In this document: positions 16,838-24,216 of the stretch, one piece after another
Position numbering within the stretch: the stretch's first letter is position 1
Layout of the letters: every line of letters starts with the position of its first letter
Assembly (NCBI GenBank): GCA_934120015.1
Contig: CAKOTD010000015.1
Location: 1 to 33,356 of the forward strand
Reading direction: 5' to 3'
Source: an uncultured Bacilli bacterium
Lineage (GTDB): Bacteria > Bacillota_I > Bacilli_A > RF39 > UBA660
DNA length: 33,356 nucleotides
The notes under the pieces: generated by a model
Databases searched by the model: none
The model's input: the letters and a program-made list of their open reading frames with translations, nothing else
Told to the model about the DNA's origin: nothing
Position numbers and translations under genes: made by a program

Positions 16838-17599
16838 TCATCTCCTTAATATTAGTTTTTTACCTTCTTCAGCAACTTCTACATTTTGAAAACTTTGTAA
16901 TGCTTCTTCTAAATATAATCTTTTTTCTTCTTCAGGCCAAAAATGAGTTAACAATAGTTTTTTTGCATTAGATTTACTTGCTAAAACACCAGCATCATAA
17001 GCAGTCATGTGAGTTTTACTATTAACATTATGTTTTTGTAGGAAAGAACTCTCACAAATTATTAAATCGGCATTTTTGCAAAAATCCACTAATTTACTAA
17101 AGTTGGTTGTGCCTATATCAGAAGTATAAACAATTTTAAAATCTTCATTTTGTAATTTAACCATATATGACTCAATAGTATGTGAGTTGTTATCTTCAAA
17201 GGATATATTTAAATCATCTAATTTAAATAAATATGTATTATTTATATCATAATAATCTGAGTAACTTTCGTTATTTGAAATAATAGAAGCTTTATTAGAT
17301 ACAATATCATTTTTAGGTAAATAAACCTTTATTTTCTTATCAAGTAATCCTAAGTTATGATAAACATAAGAAGCATATTGTAAAGACCCCAAATCACCAA
17401 AATGGTCTTTATGATAATGGGTAATAATTACATTTAAATCTTTCAAATCTTCTGGAAAATTTAATAATCTTGTTATACCATTACCACAATCTAATAATAG
17501 CTTTTTATTATTATATTCAACTAAAAACCCAGGACAATTCATATTTCCTTTTGTATAAGGTGATATTGTTCCAAGTGATGTAATTGTTATTTTACTCAT
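16838..17599 (-). CDS. MBL-fold metallohydrolase (RNase Z-like, YhfI type)
   Basis: 253 aa. Metallo-beta-lactamase fold: LLLDCGNG, then the metal motif ITHYHKDHFGDL (H61, H63, D65, H66), IVYTSDIG with the bridging aspartate, ICESSF, and LLLTHFWPEE with the last histidine. Length and motifs resemble the RNase Z/ElaC-like proteins such as B. subtilis YhfI, but the long exosite arm of true RNase Z is not evident, so tRNA processing should not be assumed. AAGGAG precedes the ATG and lies within the 3' end of coaD, which it overlaps by 4 nt. Confidence 0.88.
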   Translation of the reverse strand: MSKITITSLGTISPYTKGNMNCPGFLVEYNNKKLLLDCGNGITRLLNFPEDLKDLNVIITHYHKDHFGDLGSLQYASYVYHNLGLLDKKIKVYLPKNDIVSNKASIISNNESYSDYYDINNTYLFKLDDLNISFEDNNSHTIESYMVKLQNEDFKIVYTSDIGTTNFSKLVDFCKNADLIICESSFLQKHNVNSKTHMTAYDAGVLASKSNAKKLLLTHFWPEEEKRLYLEEALQSFQNVEVAEEGKKLILRR

Positions 17600-18090
17600 A
17601 TCATTAAACTCCTTTTCTTTACTAACATTCTTTCCATAACAATTGGATCTACATATCTTGAAATATCTTTATCAAGATTAAGAATTTCTTTAACCATACT
17701 TGATGATATAAATTGATATTCTTTATCTGCAAATAAACAAATTGTATTTATTTTATTGTTTGATATTTCTTTATTCATTTGTTGTAATTGAACTTCATAA
17801 TCATAATCACTTAAACTTCTAAGCCCTCTAATAATTGCCTTACACTTGTTAAGTAGAGCAACATCAACAGCAGCACCACTAGCAGAAATAATTCTTACAT
17901 TATTCATTCCTTGATATAATTCTTTAATTATTTCCATTCTTTCTTCTAGAGTAAACAATCCAGATTTTTTTAAAGGATTTTGCATAACCGCTATTATTAC
18001 TTCATCAAACAAATCACTTGCTTGTTCAACAATATTCATATGTCCTTTTGTCATTGGATCAAAACTTCCTGGATATAGAACTTTTGTCAT
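17596..18090 (-). CDS. coaD: phosphopantetheine adenylyltransferase
   Basis: 164 aa, normal length. Catalyses ATP + 4'-phosphopantetheine to dephospho-CoA + PPi, the penultimate step of coenzyme A synthesis. Nucleotidyltransferase motifs: LYPGSFDPMTKGHMNI with the TxGH motif (T14-H17), AIIRGLRSLSDYDYE, and the C-terminal FISSSMVKEI. It overlaps coaE upstream by 4 nt (ATGA) and the MBL gene downstream by 4 nt, so the three are translationally coupled. In Bacillus coaD follows rsmD; here rsmD is 10 kb away, so the ylb cluster has been broken apart. Confidence 0.96.
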   Translation of the reverse strand: MTKVLYPGSFDPMTKGHMNIVEQASDLFDEVIIAVMQNPLKKSGLFTLEERMEIIKELYQGMNNVRIISASGAAVDVALLNKCKAIIRGLRSLSDYDYEVQLQQMNKEISNNKINTICLFADKEYQFISSSMVKEILNLDKDISRYVDPIVMERMLVKKRSLMI

Positions 18091-18644
18091 AATGATTTCA
18101 CCAACCTTCTAACTATTTCATTATCATTTTCTTTTATAACATAATCAAAAGCACTTTCATCGAAACTTATACTTGCTTTTTCCCTTAAATCGAAAGCTTC
18201 TTTTGTTATACCATCTCTTTTCATTGCTCTTTGTTTTCGTACTTCATATGGGATATCTAAAAGTATTTTTATATCACACATATTAAAGTATTTTGAAATT
18301 GATAATAATAACCAATCTAGAATAATAATTTTATCTTTATTAACATTTAAAAAGTTATCAATTTCTATTTGCATATGTTTCCATGTAATATCAGATAATT
18401 CACTCATTTCATTTCGTGAATCAAAAACTATTTCACCAAGTCTTTTTCTATCAACTATATTTTCCTTAATAATTGATTCTCCAAATGATTTTATTAATTT
18501 TTGTTGAACCTCTGGTAGTAATAATACATTATGACCAACTTTATCGATGTCTAAATGTATTGCCCTATTATTTGTTAATTCTATCATTTTATTTGCTAGT
18601 GTGCTTTTACCACAACCAGACTTACCACAAATACCTATAATCAT
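18087..18644 (-). CDS. coaE: dephospho-CoA kinase
   Basis: 185 aa. Phosphorylates dephospho-CoA to CoA, the last step of the pathway whose previous enzyme is encoded immediately downstream. P-loop GKSGCGKS (residues 7-14), then HLDIDKVGHNVL (the DxDxxxH-like substrate region), VDRKRLGEIVF, ILDWLLL in place of the usual DVPLL-type segment, and RKQRAMKRDGITKEA (lid). The sequence is diverged, but its position with coaD supports the call. The start ATG at 18642-18644 follows GGGAGG; a longer frame reaching 18719 crosses the promoter and was rejected. Confidence 0.88.
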   Translation of the reverse strand: MIIGICGKSGCGKSTLANKMIELTNNRAIHLDIDKVGHNVLLLPEVQQKLIKSFGESIIKENIVDRKRLGEIVFDSRNEMSELSDITWKHMQIEIDNFLNVNKDKIIILDWLLLSISKYFNMCDIKILLDIPYEVRKQRAMKRDGITKEAFDLREKASISFDESAFDYVIKENDNEIVRRLVKSL

Positions 18645-18666
18645 ACTTTTCCTCCCATCTACTTGT

Positions 18667-18710
18667 ATTATATTGCATTTTTTGATATAATTAAAATATA
18701 TATTTATTAT
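18667..18710. promoter_or_regulatory. overlapping divergent promoters of coaE operon and lysR-type gene
   Basis: Plus strand: TTGATA (18682-18687), 17-bp spacer, TATTAT (18705-18710) for the LysR gene. Minus strand: TATAAT (18667-18672) with a weak TTTAAT -35 at 17 bp for coaE. The two -35 regions overlap, so binding by the LysR protein could affect both. Confidence 0.6.
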
Positions 18711-18733
18711 GTTTGTCATAACAGGAGGTTATT

Positions 18734-19621
18734 ATGAATATAGATTTTGAATTATATAGAATCTTCTACGTAGTAGCAAATCATTGTAATATTACTAAAG
18801 CAAGTGAAGAATTAAGTATATCTCAGCCAGCAATAAGTAAATCAATTAAAAATCTAGAAGAACAACTAGGTGGAAGGTTATTTGTTAGAACTAAACGAGG
18901 TGTAGTACTTACTGAAGAAGGCAAAGAATTTTATAATTATATAAAACAAGCAATTGAATATATTAATAATGCTGAAAATAAATTTACTGATCTTATTAAT
19001 CTAGAAACTGGCTGTATAAAAATTGGTATTAGTACAACATTAACAAAAGAATTCTTGCTTCCGTATTTAGAAAAATTTCATTTGTTATATCCTAAAATAG
19101 ATATACAAATAATTACTAGTTTAACTTCAGAATTAATGCCAAAATTAAAAAATGGATTAATAGATATTGTGATATTAAATTTAAATGAAAAGAATTATGG
19201 TAATGATATTGATATTATTAAATGTAGGAAGATAAATGATTGTTTTATAGTAAATAATAAATATAAGGATTTAACTCTTAAAGAAATATCCTTAAAAGAC
19301 TTAAATAATTATCCTTTAATATTGCAATCTAAAGGTTCAAATACTAGAGAATTTTTAGATAATATAGCAAGAGAAAATGGAGTAATTCTTAAACCTAACA
19401 TTGAATTAGCAAGTTATTCATTAGTAGTTGAATTTGCTAAAATTGGTCTTGGTATTGGTTATGCAACTAAAGAATACATTAAAGAGGCAATAAAAAATAA
19501 AGAATTATTTGAATTAAAAATTAAAGAAAAAATTCCTAGTAGATATATAGGAATTGCATTATCAAAAAATCATGTACCCAATTTTAGTACAAAAAAACTT
19601 ATTGAAATAATAACAAAATAG
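18734..19621 (+). CDS. LysR-family transcriptional regulator
   Basis: 295 aa, typical length. The N-terminal winged helix-turn-helix reads FYVVANHCNITKASEELSIS followed by QPAISKSIKNLEEQLGGRLF, then the linker helix and a periplasmic-binding-protein-like effector domain (GCIKIGISTTLTKEFLLPYL to GLGIGYATKEYI). ACAGGAGG precedes the ATG. It is transcribed divergently from coaE with overlapping promoters, the standard LysR arrangement, but coaE-coaD are essential housekeeping genes, so regulation of another target is equally possible. The inducer is unknown. Confidence 0.93.
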   Translation: MNIDFELYRIFYVVANHCNITKASEELSISQPAISKSIKNLEEQLGGRLFVRTKRGVVLTEEGKEFYNYIKQAIEYINNAENKFTDLINLETGCIKIGISTTLTKEFLLPYLEKFHLLYPKIDIQIITSLTSELMPKLKNGLIDIVILNLNEKNYGNDIDIIKCRKINDCFIVNNKYKDLTLKEISLKDLNNYPLILQSKGSNTREFLDNIARENGVILKPNIELASYSLVVEFAKIGLGIGYATKEYIKEAIKNKELFELKIKEKIPSRYIGIALSKNHVPNFSTKKLIEIITK

Positions 19622-19810
19622 TATATTTTTACATATAAATATATAAATTTTTCGTGTTTCATGATATAAATTTCTAAAGAGATAACATGAATTATATTTC
19701 AAGAAAAAAATTTGTACACAGAGGTAGAAAAAACCTCACCCACAACCTACAACTATTAATGTTGTTAATGAAAAGAATAAGTTAGTTTATCTAGAAAAGA
19801 TTAAAATTAA

Positions 19811-20140
19811 TTGTTATATATTGCAACATATGTGATAGAACCTGATACATCATTAAACTCAAATACAATGATTAACCATGGAAATTGGATTATAGAGGAA
19901 ATGATTAGTACTACTATGAGTATGCCATATACTCAAATTAATCAATTTGGAAAAAAAAGCCTTGATATGTTAGGGGTATTTATTATGCTGTCAGATCGTA
20001 TGGGACATACCATAGAAGTAATACGACAAGTATATATGCATCTATTTCCTAATATCCAAAGTAAAGTGGTAGATATAATGAATGATTTGGACATACAAGA
20101 ACAAAAACAAGATCAAAAGCAAGATCAAAAGCAAGACTAA
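19811..20140 (+). pseudogene. decayed tyrosine recombinase (phage-type integrase), C-terminal remnant
   Basis: The open frame starts only at a TTG without a ribosome binding site. Its C-terminal half, VFIMLSDRMGHTIEVIRQVY followed by MHLFP, matches the end of phage-type tyrosine recombinases: a (V/S)xRLGH-like box and a catalytic-tyrosine TYxHLFP box. The HxLRH part upstream is unrecognisable. In another frame, about 19755-19840 also looks coding (NEKNKLVYLEKIKIN), ending at TGA. The tail is a low-complexity run of QDQK units from 12-bp tandem repeats. It reads as the remains of the integrase that may have carried the accessory segment to its right. Confidence 0.7.
20084..20138 (+). repeat. 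12-bp tandem repeat encoding QDQK
   Basis: Imperfect CAAGATCAAAAG units in tandem at the 3' end of the recombinase remnant; likely slippage-derived. Confidence 0.7.
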
Positions 20141-20169
20141 GCAAAATAAAAGCCCTTATAAAATAAGGG
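20141..20169 (-). terminator. terminator-like hairpin, minus orientation
   Basis: CCCTTAT / ATAAGGG perfect 7-bp stem with a 3-nt loop. The T-rich side (CTTTTATTTT) is on the minus strand, but no minus-strand gene was found to the right within 250 bp, so its partner is unclear. Confidence 0.45.
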
Positions 20170-20343
20170 TTAAATATCTAATGGAGCCAATGTCGTAGGC
20201 ATCTACAACTTTTTTCCAATATACGAATTGATACATAAATATCAATCCCTATATATAATATAACATATTTTTTTGGTATTTGTTTACAATAATTAAAAAA
20301 TATAATATTTTGAATAAAATTGTGTAAAGTCAAGGGCATTATA

Positions 20344-20372
20344 TTCAAATACATTGGAAAATATGTTATACT
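20344..20372 (+). promoter_or_regulatory. promoter of cassette copy 2
   Basis: TTCAAA, 17-bp spacer, TATACT, with an upstream TG giving an extended -10 (TGTTATACT). It lies about 27 nt before the ATG of the coiled-coil gene, which has AGGAGG. Confidence 0.65.
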
Positions 20373-20398
20373 GCAAGTGACATAGGAGGTTCTTTAAT

Positions 20399-20806
20399 AT
20401 GGATAAAAATAATTTTGATTTGAAGTATTCTAATGAAGTTATAGAAAGAATGAATAAGAAAATTAAGGAATTAGAGGAAAGAATCCTTAAGGATAAGACG
20501 CCTGAAGAACAAGAAAAAATCAAAAAAGAGTTGGAACAAAATAAAATAAAAACTGAACAAAAATTAAAAAAAGAATTTGAAAAAATTGAAAACGATAGAA
20601 AAGAATTAGAAAAAAGACAAAGCAAATTAATTCCTATTGAGGAGATTAAAGATGGGCTTAATGGAATGATAAAAGATTTAGACGATAAATGGAATGAAAC
20701 TCTGCAATCTGCAATTGAAGACTTATGCAAAGGTAAAACAGAAGAAGAAAAAGCAAAAATAATGAAAGCTTTTGAAAATAGTTATATGAATAATCAGGAG
20801 AAATAA
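20399..20806 (+). CDS. cassette copy 2: 135-aa coiled-coil protein
   Basis: Highly charged, almost entirely helical protein; residues 15-80 show heptad-like E/K/L patterning (ELEERI, KIKKELEQNKIKTEQKLKKE, FEKIENDRKELEKRQ), so a long coiled coil. A more ordinary C-terminal helical part follows (LNGMIKDLDDKWNETLQSAI, then EDLCKG). AGGAGG supports the start. Two nucleotides separate it from the YRAIS gene. It has no counterpart in copy 1. The opposite-strand ORF over it lacks any ribosome binding site. A scaffold or delivery partner for the next gene is possible from position; the family is not recognised. Confidence 0.8.
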   Translation: MDKNNFDLKYSNEVIERMNKKIKELEERILKDKTPEEQEKIKKELEQNKIKTEQKLKKEFEKIENDRKELEKRQSKLIPIEEIKDGLNGMIKDLDDKWNETLQSAIEDLCKGKTEEEKAKIMKAFENSYMNNQEK

Positions 20807-20808
20807 AT

Positions 20809-21395
20809 ATGGAATTATATGATGCAAAAAATATGCCACTTTCTAGTAATCCTGAACGTCACATGGCTCAAGAAAGATATGCTAGAGGTGAACGATTTCC
20901 AACGCTCCTTGGTCGTGATCAAAGTAAGATAAAAAAAGAACTTGGTAAGTATCAATGTAAATCAAATTATTGTTATAGGGCAATATCTCAAGAAACTTAT
21001 GAATTATATAAAAATTCAGGTTTTATAAGTGATAACAGACCAAATGCAAAGGAATATATGGAGTCTGTTGATGAAAATGGAAAAGCTTTTAATAATAATT
21101 CAGGAATTGACTGGTTTCTAGGAGGAGCTGCTCCAGGAGGAAAATACGGAATGATTGTAATTGAATGCCCTGCAGATATGAATTATTTTCAACCAGCGTT
21201 TGATTATGGATGTGACCTTACAATAGATCCAACCATTAGACATATGAAATCATCTCCAAAAGAAAATCCAATTCCATTTTCTATGATAACTAATGTCTTT
21301 GATTATAATAAGATTAAAGAACAGGCAAAGGCTGAATTTGATGCTATAAGGCAACAAGAAATGGTAAAAATGTCACAATTAAGAAAACAAGAACT
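20809..21395 (+). repeat. long direct repeat, part A, copy 2 (pairs with 10508-11094)
   Basis: Gap-free match at offset 10301 bp. Protein-level differences cluster near the N-terminus and between residues 120 and 140. Confidence 0.85.
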
Positions 21396-21465
21396 ATCTT
21401 CTTTACAGCAATTTCAAGAAACAAAGCAATGGATTGATAGTATGACAGGAGGTAAATCCAGATGA
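20809..21465 (+). CDS. cassette copy 2: YRAIS-domain protein with fused C-terminal tail
   Basis: 218-aa paralogue of the protein at 10508-11152. It keeps CKSNYCYRAISQETYE, WFLGGAAP, YGMIVIECPAD and IRHMKSSP. From about residue 196 it switches to the tail LQQFQETKQWIDSMTGGKSR, which in copy 1 belongs to the separate 115-aa protein. The switch point lies in a short repeated sequence, pointing to a 341-bp deletion that joined two genes (or, less likely, an insertion in copy 1). It follows CAGGAG and overlaps the 87-aa gene by 4 nt. A possible ADP-ribosyltransferase-like fold rests only on the YRxxS/VIE pattern. Confidence 0.85.
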   Translation: MELYDAKNMPLSSNPERHMAQERYARGERFPTLLGRDQSKIKKELGKYQCKSNYCYRAISQETYELYKNSGFISDNRPNAKEYMESVDENGKAFNNNSGIDWFLGGAAPGGKYGMIVIECPADMNYFQPAFDYGCDLTIDPTIRHMKSSPKENPIPFSMITNVFDYNKIKEQAKAEFDAIRQQEMVKMSQLRKQELSSLQQFQETKQWIDSMTGGKSR

Positions 21466-21725
21466 GTGAAGAAATGAAAAATGCTTATATACAGTTGGAT
21501 ATTAATGATAAAAGAAATCAATTAAGTGATGAATTACTAATAATATTTGAATTGATTAAAGGATATGAGAATGCTAAAGGAATTAATCCTATTACACAAG
21601 TAAAGAATTATGATATTGCAAATGATAAGAATTTAAATGAAGATGAAATATTAACATTTTTCTATGAAGATGTTTATAATATACAACAAGAATTAATCAC
21701 TTTATTAAATGTAGTTGAAAGGTAG
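21382..21725 (+). repeat. long direct repeat, part B, copy 2 (pairs with 11422-11765)
   Basis: Match at offset 9960 bp, very high identity, including the complete 87-aa gene and its ribosome binding site. Confidence 0.85.
21462..21725 (+). CDS. cassette copy 2: conserved 87-aa helical protein
   Basis: Paralogue of 11502-11765, with about nine substitutions, mostly conservative and concentrated at the C-terminus (NVVER for STIQR). The same GGAGG site and ATGA overlap with the gene upstream are kept, so selection appears to have preserved the coupling in both loci. Here the operon continues with the 327-aa gene 9 nt later instead of stopping at a terminator. Confidence 0.85.
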   Translation: MSEEMKNAYIQLDINDKRNQLSDELLIIFELIKGYENAKGINPITQVKNYDIANDKNLNEDEILTFFYEDVYNIQQELITLLNVVER

Positions 21726-21734
21726 GTTTTTAAT

Positions 21735-22718
21735 ATGTTAATTAGTCCAGAAAGTTATAAAAAAGAAAATGAAAATAAAACACTTGAACAATTAGTTTTA
21801 GAAAGAACAAAATTATTTAACGCAATAATTGAATATGAAAAAAAACATATTATAGGCAATGAACCAGAAGAAGTATCTGAACCAAGCCCGAAAGATATTT
21901 ATTATAGCCACAATTTATATTTGAAGGAAGTTACTGATTTAATTATTAAGGATAATGGCTTCAAAAACCCTGGTGCTAAGCATATAGAAGAATTGATTAA
22001 ATTGGAAAAAAGATTATTTAATAAAAATGGATTTTATTTAGAAATTAGAAGTGGTGCAATTCTTCCAATATTACATCCGCATTATTATGATGGTAGAGTT
22101 GATATAATTTTAGATAAGCATTTCGGTAAAATTAATTGTTCTGCAAAAATTGGACAAAATGAATATAGTGTTAATGAAGAACAATTTAATAAAATAAAGC
22201 AGATAATCAAAGAAAAATTAGAATTGTTGTACGAAATAGCAAAAAAACAATCCGATGAAATATATGAAGAAACATATAATAATATGTTAATAAAGTTTAA
22301 TTCAATATTGTTAAATATATCGTTTAATAATATAAATAATGAAAAGGATTATAATGTCTTAAGTCAATTAAAAAATACTATTATCAATATAATAATTCCA
22401 AAAAATGAAGAAGATATTGAAACCATAGTTAATGAATTAGTAAATAAAATAATAACTTTACCAATTGGAACTGAAATGTCAATTTCAAATCTTTTAAGTA
22501 ACAAAATTAATGAATTTAGTGATAATCAGTTATTTGAAATAAATAAGAGAGTTCTGAATATTTGTAGAGAAAAAGGAATAGTATTAAATTTTGATAAGCA
22601 TAAAAATCAAATTGTAGGTTTACCATTTAATATATCGTTTGTAATTTCAGAAAAATTAACAAATCCTAAATCAAATAAATTAGATCTTTATAAGAAGAAC
22701 GATGGTGATAAAATATGA
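21735..22718 (+). CDS. cassette copy 2: 327-aa protein with winged-helix-like C-terminal domain
   Basis: Soluble protein in three parts. N-terminal LISPESYKKENENKTLEQLV, helical. A middle region rich in strands (FYLEIRSGAILPILHPHYYD, then GRVDIILDKHFGK). A C-terminal domain of about 85 residues (IVNELVNKIITLPIGTEMSI to IVGLPFNISFVI), whose LPxGTxxxIxxL pattern recalls DUF1413-type winged-helix domains. The same N-terminal and C-terminal pieces recur, without the middle, in the broken gene at 23092-23468, so this is a family with several members in one locus. No catalytic motif. It starts 9 nt after the 87-aa gene. Confidence 0.8.
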   Translation: MLISPESYKKENENKTLEQLVLERTKLFNAIIEYEKKHIIGNEPEEVSEPSPKDIYYSHNLYLKEVTDLIIKDNGFKNPGAKHIEELIKLEKRLFNKNGFYLEIRSGAILPILHPHYYDGRVDIILDKHFGKINCSAKIGQNEYSVNEEQFNKIKQIIKEKLELLYEIAKKQSDEIYEETYNNMLIKFNSILLNISFNNINNEKDYNVLSQLKNTIINIIIPKNEEDIETIVNELVNKIITLPIGTEMSISNLLSNKINEFSDNQLFEINKRVLNICREKGIVLNFDKHKNQIVGLPFNISFVISEKLTNPKSNKLDLYKKNDGDKI

Positions 22719-23065
22719 TGGGTAGATAATAAAGAACAAGTTGGGGAACATTTATTCTCATTTGATAAGAAAAAAATATATAATTTATTTAAAGATTATC
22801 CTTATGAATTATCTAATGAAGAAAGGGAAATTTTTGATAAAGAGAATCCATATTGGGCTAACTTTTTTAAAGATAGACAAAAACTGAAAAAGAAAATTCA
22901 AATAATATTCCAACTTGTCCAAATTGTAGTAAAAAACTAACTTTCATGATACCTGATGGAAAGACTTTATATTGTGATAATTGTAAAAAGTATTATGTAA
23001 ATAATAATGGTGTATCTGGAGAAGAAACAGGATCACCTTATACAAAAACTGATGTTCTTTATTAA
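22719..23065 (+). pseudogene. frameshifted zinc-ribbon protein of cassette copy 2
   Basis: Two open segments join into one protein if a single A is restored in the run at 22879-22883. First: VDNKEQVGEHLFSFDKKKIY, then NEEREIFDKENPYWANFFKD. Second: NIPTCPNCSKKL and LYCDNCKKYY, a four-cysteine zinc ribbon, ending at TAA 23063-23065. No start codon is in frame: the frame opens right after the TGA of the 327-aa gene (ATATGATGG), and removing one A there would give ATG-TGG-GTA. So either two lesions or sequence errors. Otherwise codon pattern and protein look intact, suggesting recent decay. Confidence 0.7.
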
Positions 23066-23091
23066 AGAAATATGGATGTAATATTATACAA

Positions 23092-23468
23092 ATGAAGATG
23101 GGTCCAGAAAATTATAAAGAAATGTTAGATGACAGTAGTCTATATAACTTAGAATTAGAAAAGAAAAGAATAGAATACAAGACAGATTAAATAGTAGTAG
23201 TATTGATGAAAGTATAAAAAATATAGATAAACAAAAATCATTATATACAATAGCAGAAAGTATTTATAAGAGAATTGAAAAATTACCAATTAATTCTGAA
23301 TTTAAGATAGCGCAATTTTTTAAAAATTATAATATTGAAGAAAATGATAAATTTGATTTGTGTAAACAAGTTATTTCATATTGTATAGTAAATAATGTTA
23401 AAATAATTGAAAAATTTCCTAATGTTGACCTAGGTTTACCTTGGAATATTCCAAGAATTAAAAAGTAA
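23092..23468 (+). pseudogene. frameshifted short paralogue of the 327-aa protein
   Basis: Begins MKMGPENYKEMLDDSS, like the LISPESYKKE start of the 327-aa protein, then meets TAA at about 23190. The adjacent frame, entered within the A-rich run 23158-23172, continues as RIQDRLNSSSIDES to YTIAESIYKRIEKLPINSEF and ends GLPWNIPRIKK at TAA 23466-23468. This C-terminal part aligns with the winged-helix-like domain of the 327-aa protein. One indel restores a protein of about 125 aa. No good ribosome binding site is seen before the ATG; the gene may have been coupled to the upstream one. Confidence 0.65.
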
Positions 23469-23476
23469 TTTTTTTT

Positions 23477-23514
23477 AAAAGATAGTGACTTTATTAAGAA
23501 ACACTATCTTTTTA
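23477..23514 (+). terminator. terminator of cassette copy 2
   Basis: AAAAGATAGTG / CACTATCTTTTT, an 11-bp stem with a 14-nt loop and T-rich tail, 8 nt after the last stop. Confidence 0.85.
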
Positions 23515-23594
23515 CTTTAAATTAAATTTCTATATTGTAATCATCTGAGTTTGTAAATAATATTCTTTTCTCCCAAGCTCCTAACGTGAGACAA

Positions 23595-23621
23595 ACAAAA
23601 AAACTATGTATAAGAACATAG
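23595..23621 (-). terminator. terminator of tRNA-Gly
   Basis: CTATGT / ACATAG stem with TTTTTTT on the minus strand, 13 nt past the encoded CCA. Confidence 0.85.
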
Positions 23622-23634
23622 CTTTATTATCATC

Positions 23635-23708
23635 TGGAGCAAGTGACGAGAATCGGACTCGCGTCTCAACCTTGGCAAGGTCGCATTCTACCATTGAACC
23701 ACACCTGC
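23635..23708 (-). tRNA. tRNA-Gly (anticodon GCC)
   Basis: Folds as a complete cloverleaf on the minus strand. Acceptor GCAGGTG / CACTTGC; D arm with GGTTCAATGGTAGAA; anticodon stem CGACC-TTGCCAA-GGTTG with GCC; T arm GCGAG-TCCGATT-CTCGT. CCA is encoded (23635-23637), giving 74 nt. Its 3' end faces the cassette segment, a common target of phage-type integrases. Confidence 0.96.
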
Positions 23709-23729
23709 ATTAGGAAATCATCCTAATAT

Positions 23730-23738
23730 ATTATATCA
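23730..23738 (-). promoter_or_regulatory. extended -10 of tRNA-Gly
   Basis: TGATATAAT on the minus strand about 22 nt upstream of the mature 5' end. TTAGGA / TCCTAA forms a small hairpin in the leader. The -35 would lie in the end of yqeY and is weak. Confidence 0.5.
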
Positions 23739-23757
23739 TAATTTTTGATTATGTATA

Positions 23758-24201
23758 CTATAAATTTGATAATTTCTCTTTTACTAATTTACTTACTATG
23801 GACATATCTGTTCTTCCTTTGACTAAAGGAGTTAACATTGCCATAATCTTTCCCATATCAGACTGAGAAGTTGGATTTACTTTATTAAAAACATCTTCAA
23901 CTATTGCAACTACTTCTTCTTCAGAAATTTGTTCAGGTAAATACTTTTCAAGAATTTTAATTTCTGAATTAGCATGATCTATCAAATCATTTCTGTTACC
24001 TTTTTCAAATTCTTTAATAGAATCTTTACGCATTTTAATTTGCTTTGCCACGATTGATATAATTTCGTCATCGGTTAAATCACTTTTCTTATTTAATTCA
24101 GCCATTTGTATATCTGCTTTTAACATTCTAACAACTGCTAAAGTTTCTTTATCCTGAGCCTTCATGGCAATTTTAATATCCTCAACTATTCTATTTTTCA
24201 T
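23758..24201 (-). CDS. yqeY: GatB/YqeY domain protein
   Basis: 147 aa, the normal length of the YqeY family, which shares the C-terminal tRNA-binding domain of GatB. Seen: IKIAMKAQDKETLAVVRMLK near the N-terminus, the conserved KQIKMRKDSIKEFEKGNR segment, and the C-terminal DMGKIMAMLTPLVKGR. The precise role is not settled; it is thought to act on aminoacyl-tRNA metabolism. It lies 15 nt after rpsU, a pairing widely conserved in Bacilli and clostridia. GGAGC precedes the ATG. Confidence 0.93.
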   Translation of the reverse strand: MKNRIVEDIKIAMKAQDKETLAVVRMLKADIQMAELNKKSDLTDDEIISIVAKQIKMRKDSIKEFEKGNRNDLIDHANSEIKILEKYLPEQISEEEVVAIVEDVFNKVNPTSQSDMGKIMAMLTPLVKGRTDMSIVSKLVKEKLSNL

Positions 24202-24216
24202 AAGTGCTCCAATCTA

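Noticed and set aside
20170..20220. tRNA-like 3' end (ATGGAGCCAATG...GTAGGCATCTAC) on the minus strand
   Set aside because: Only a CCA-like end and a small GTAG/CTAC hairpin are present. No T loop, anticodon arm or D arm can be built.
20293..20730. 145-aa minus-strand ORF opposite the coiled-coil gene
   Set aside because: Serine/phenylalanine-rich shadow of a lysine/glutamate-rich gene; no ribosome binding site, and the plus-strand gene has AGGAGG and a promoter.
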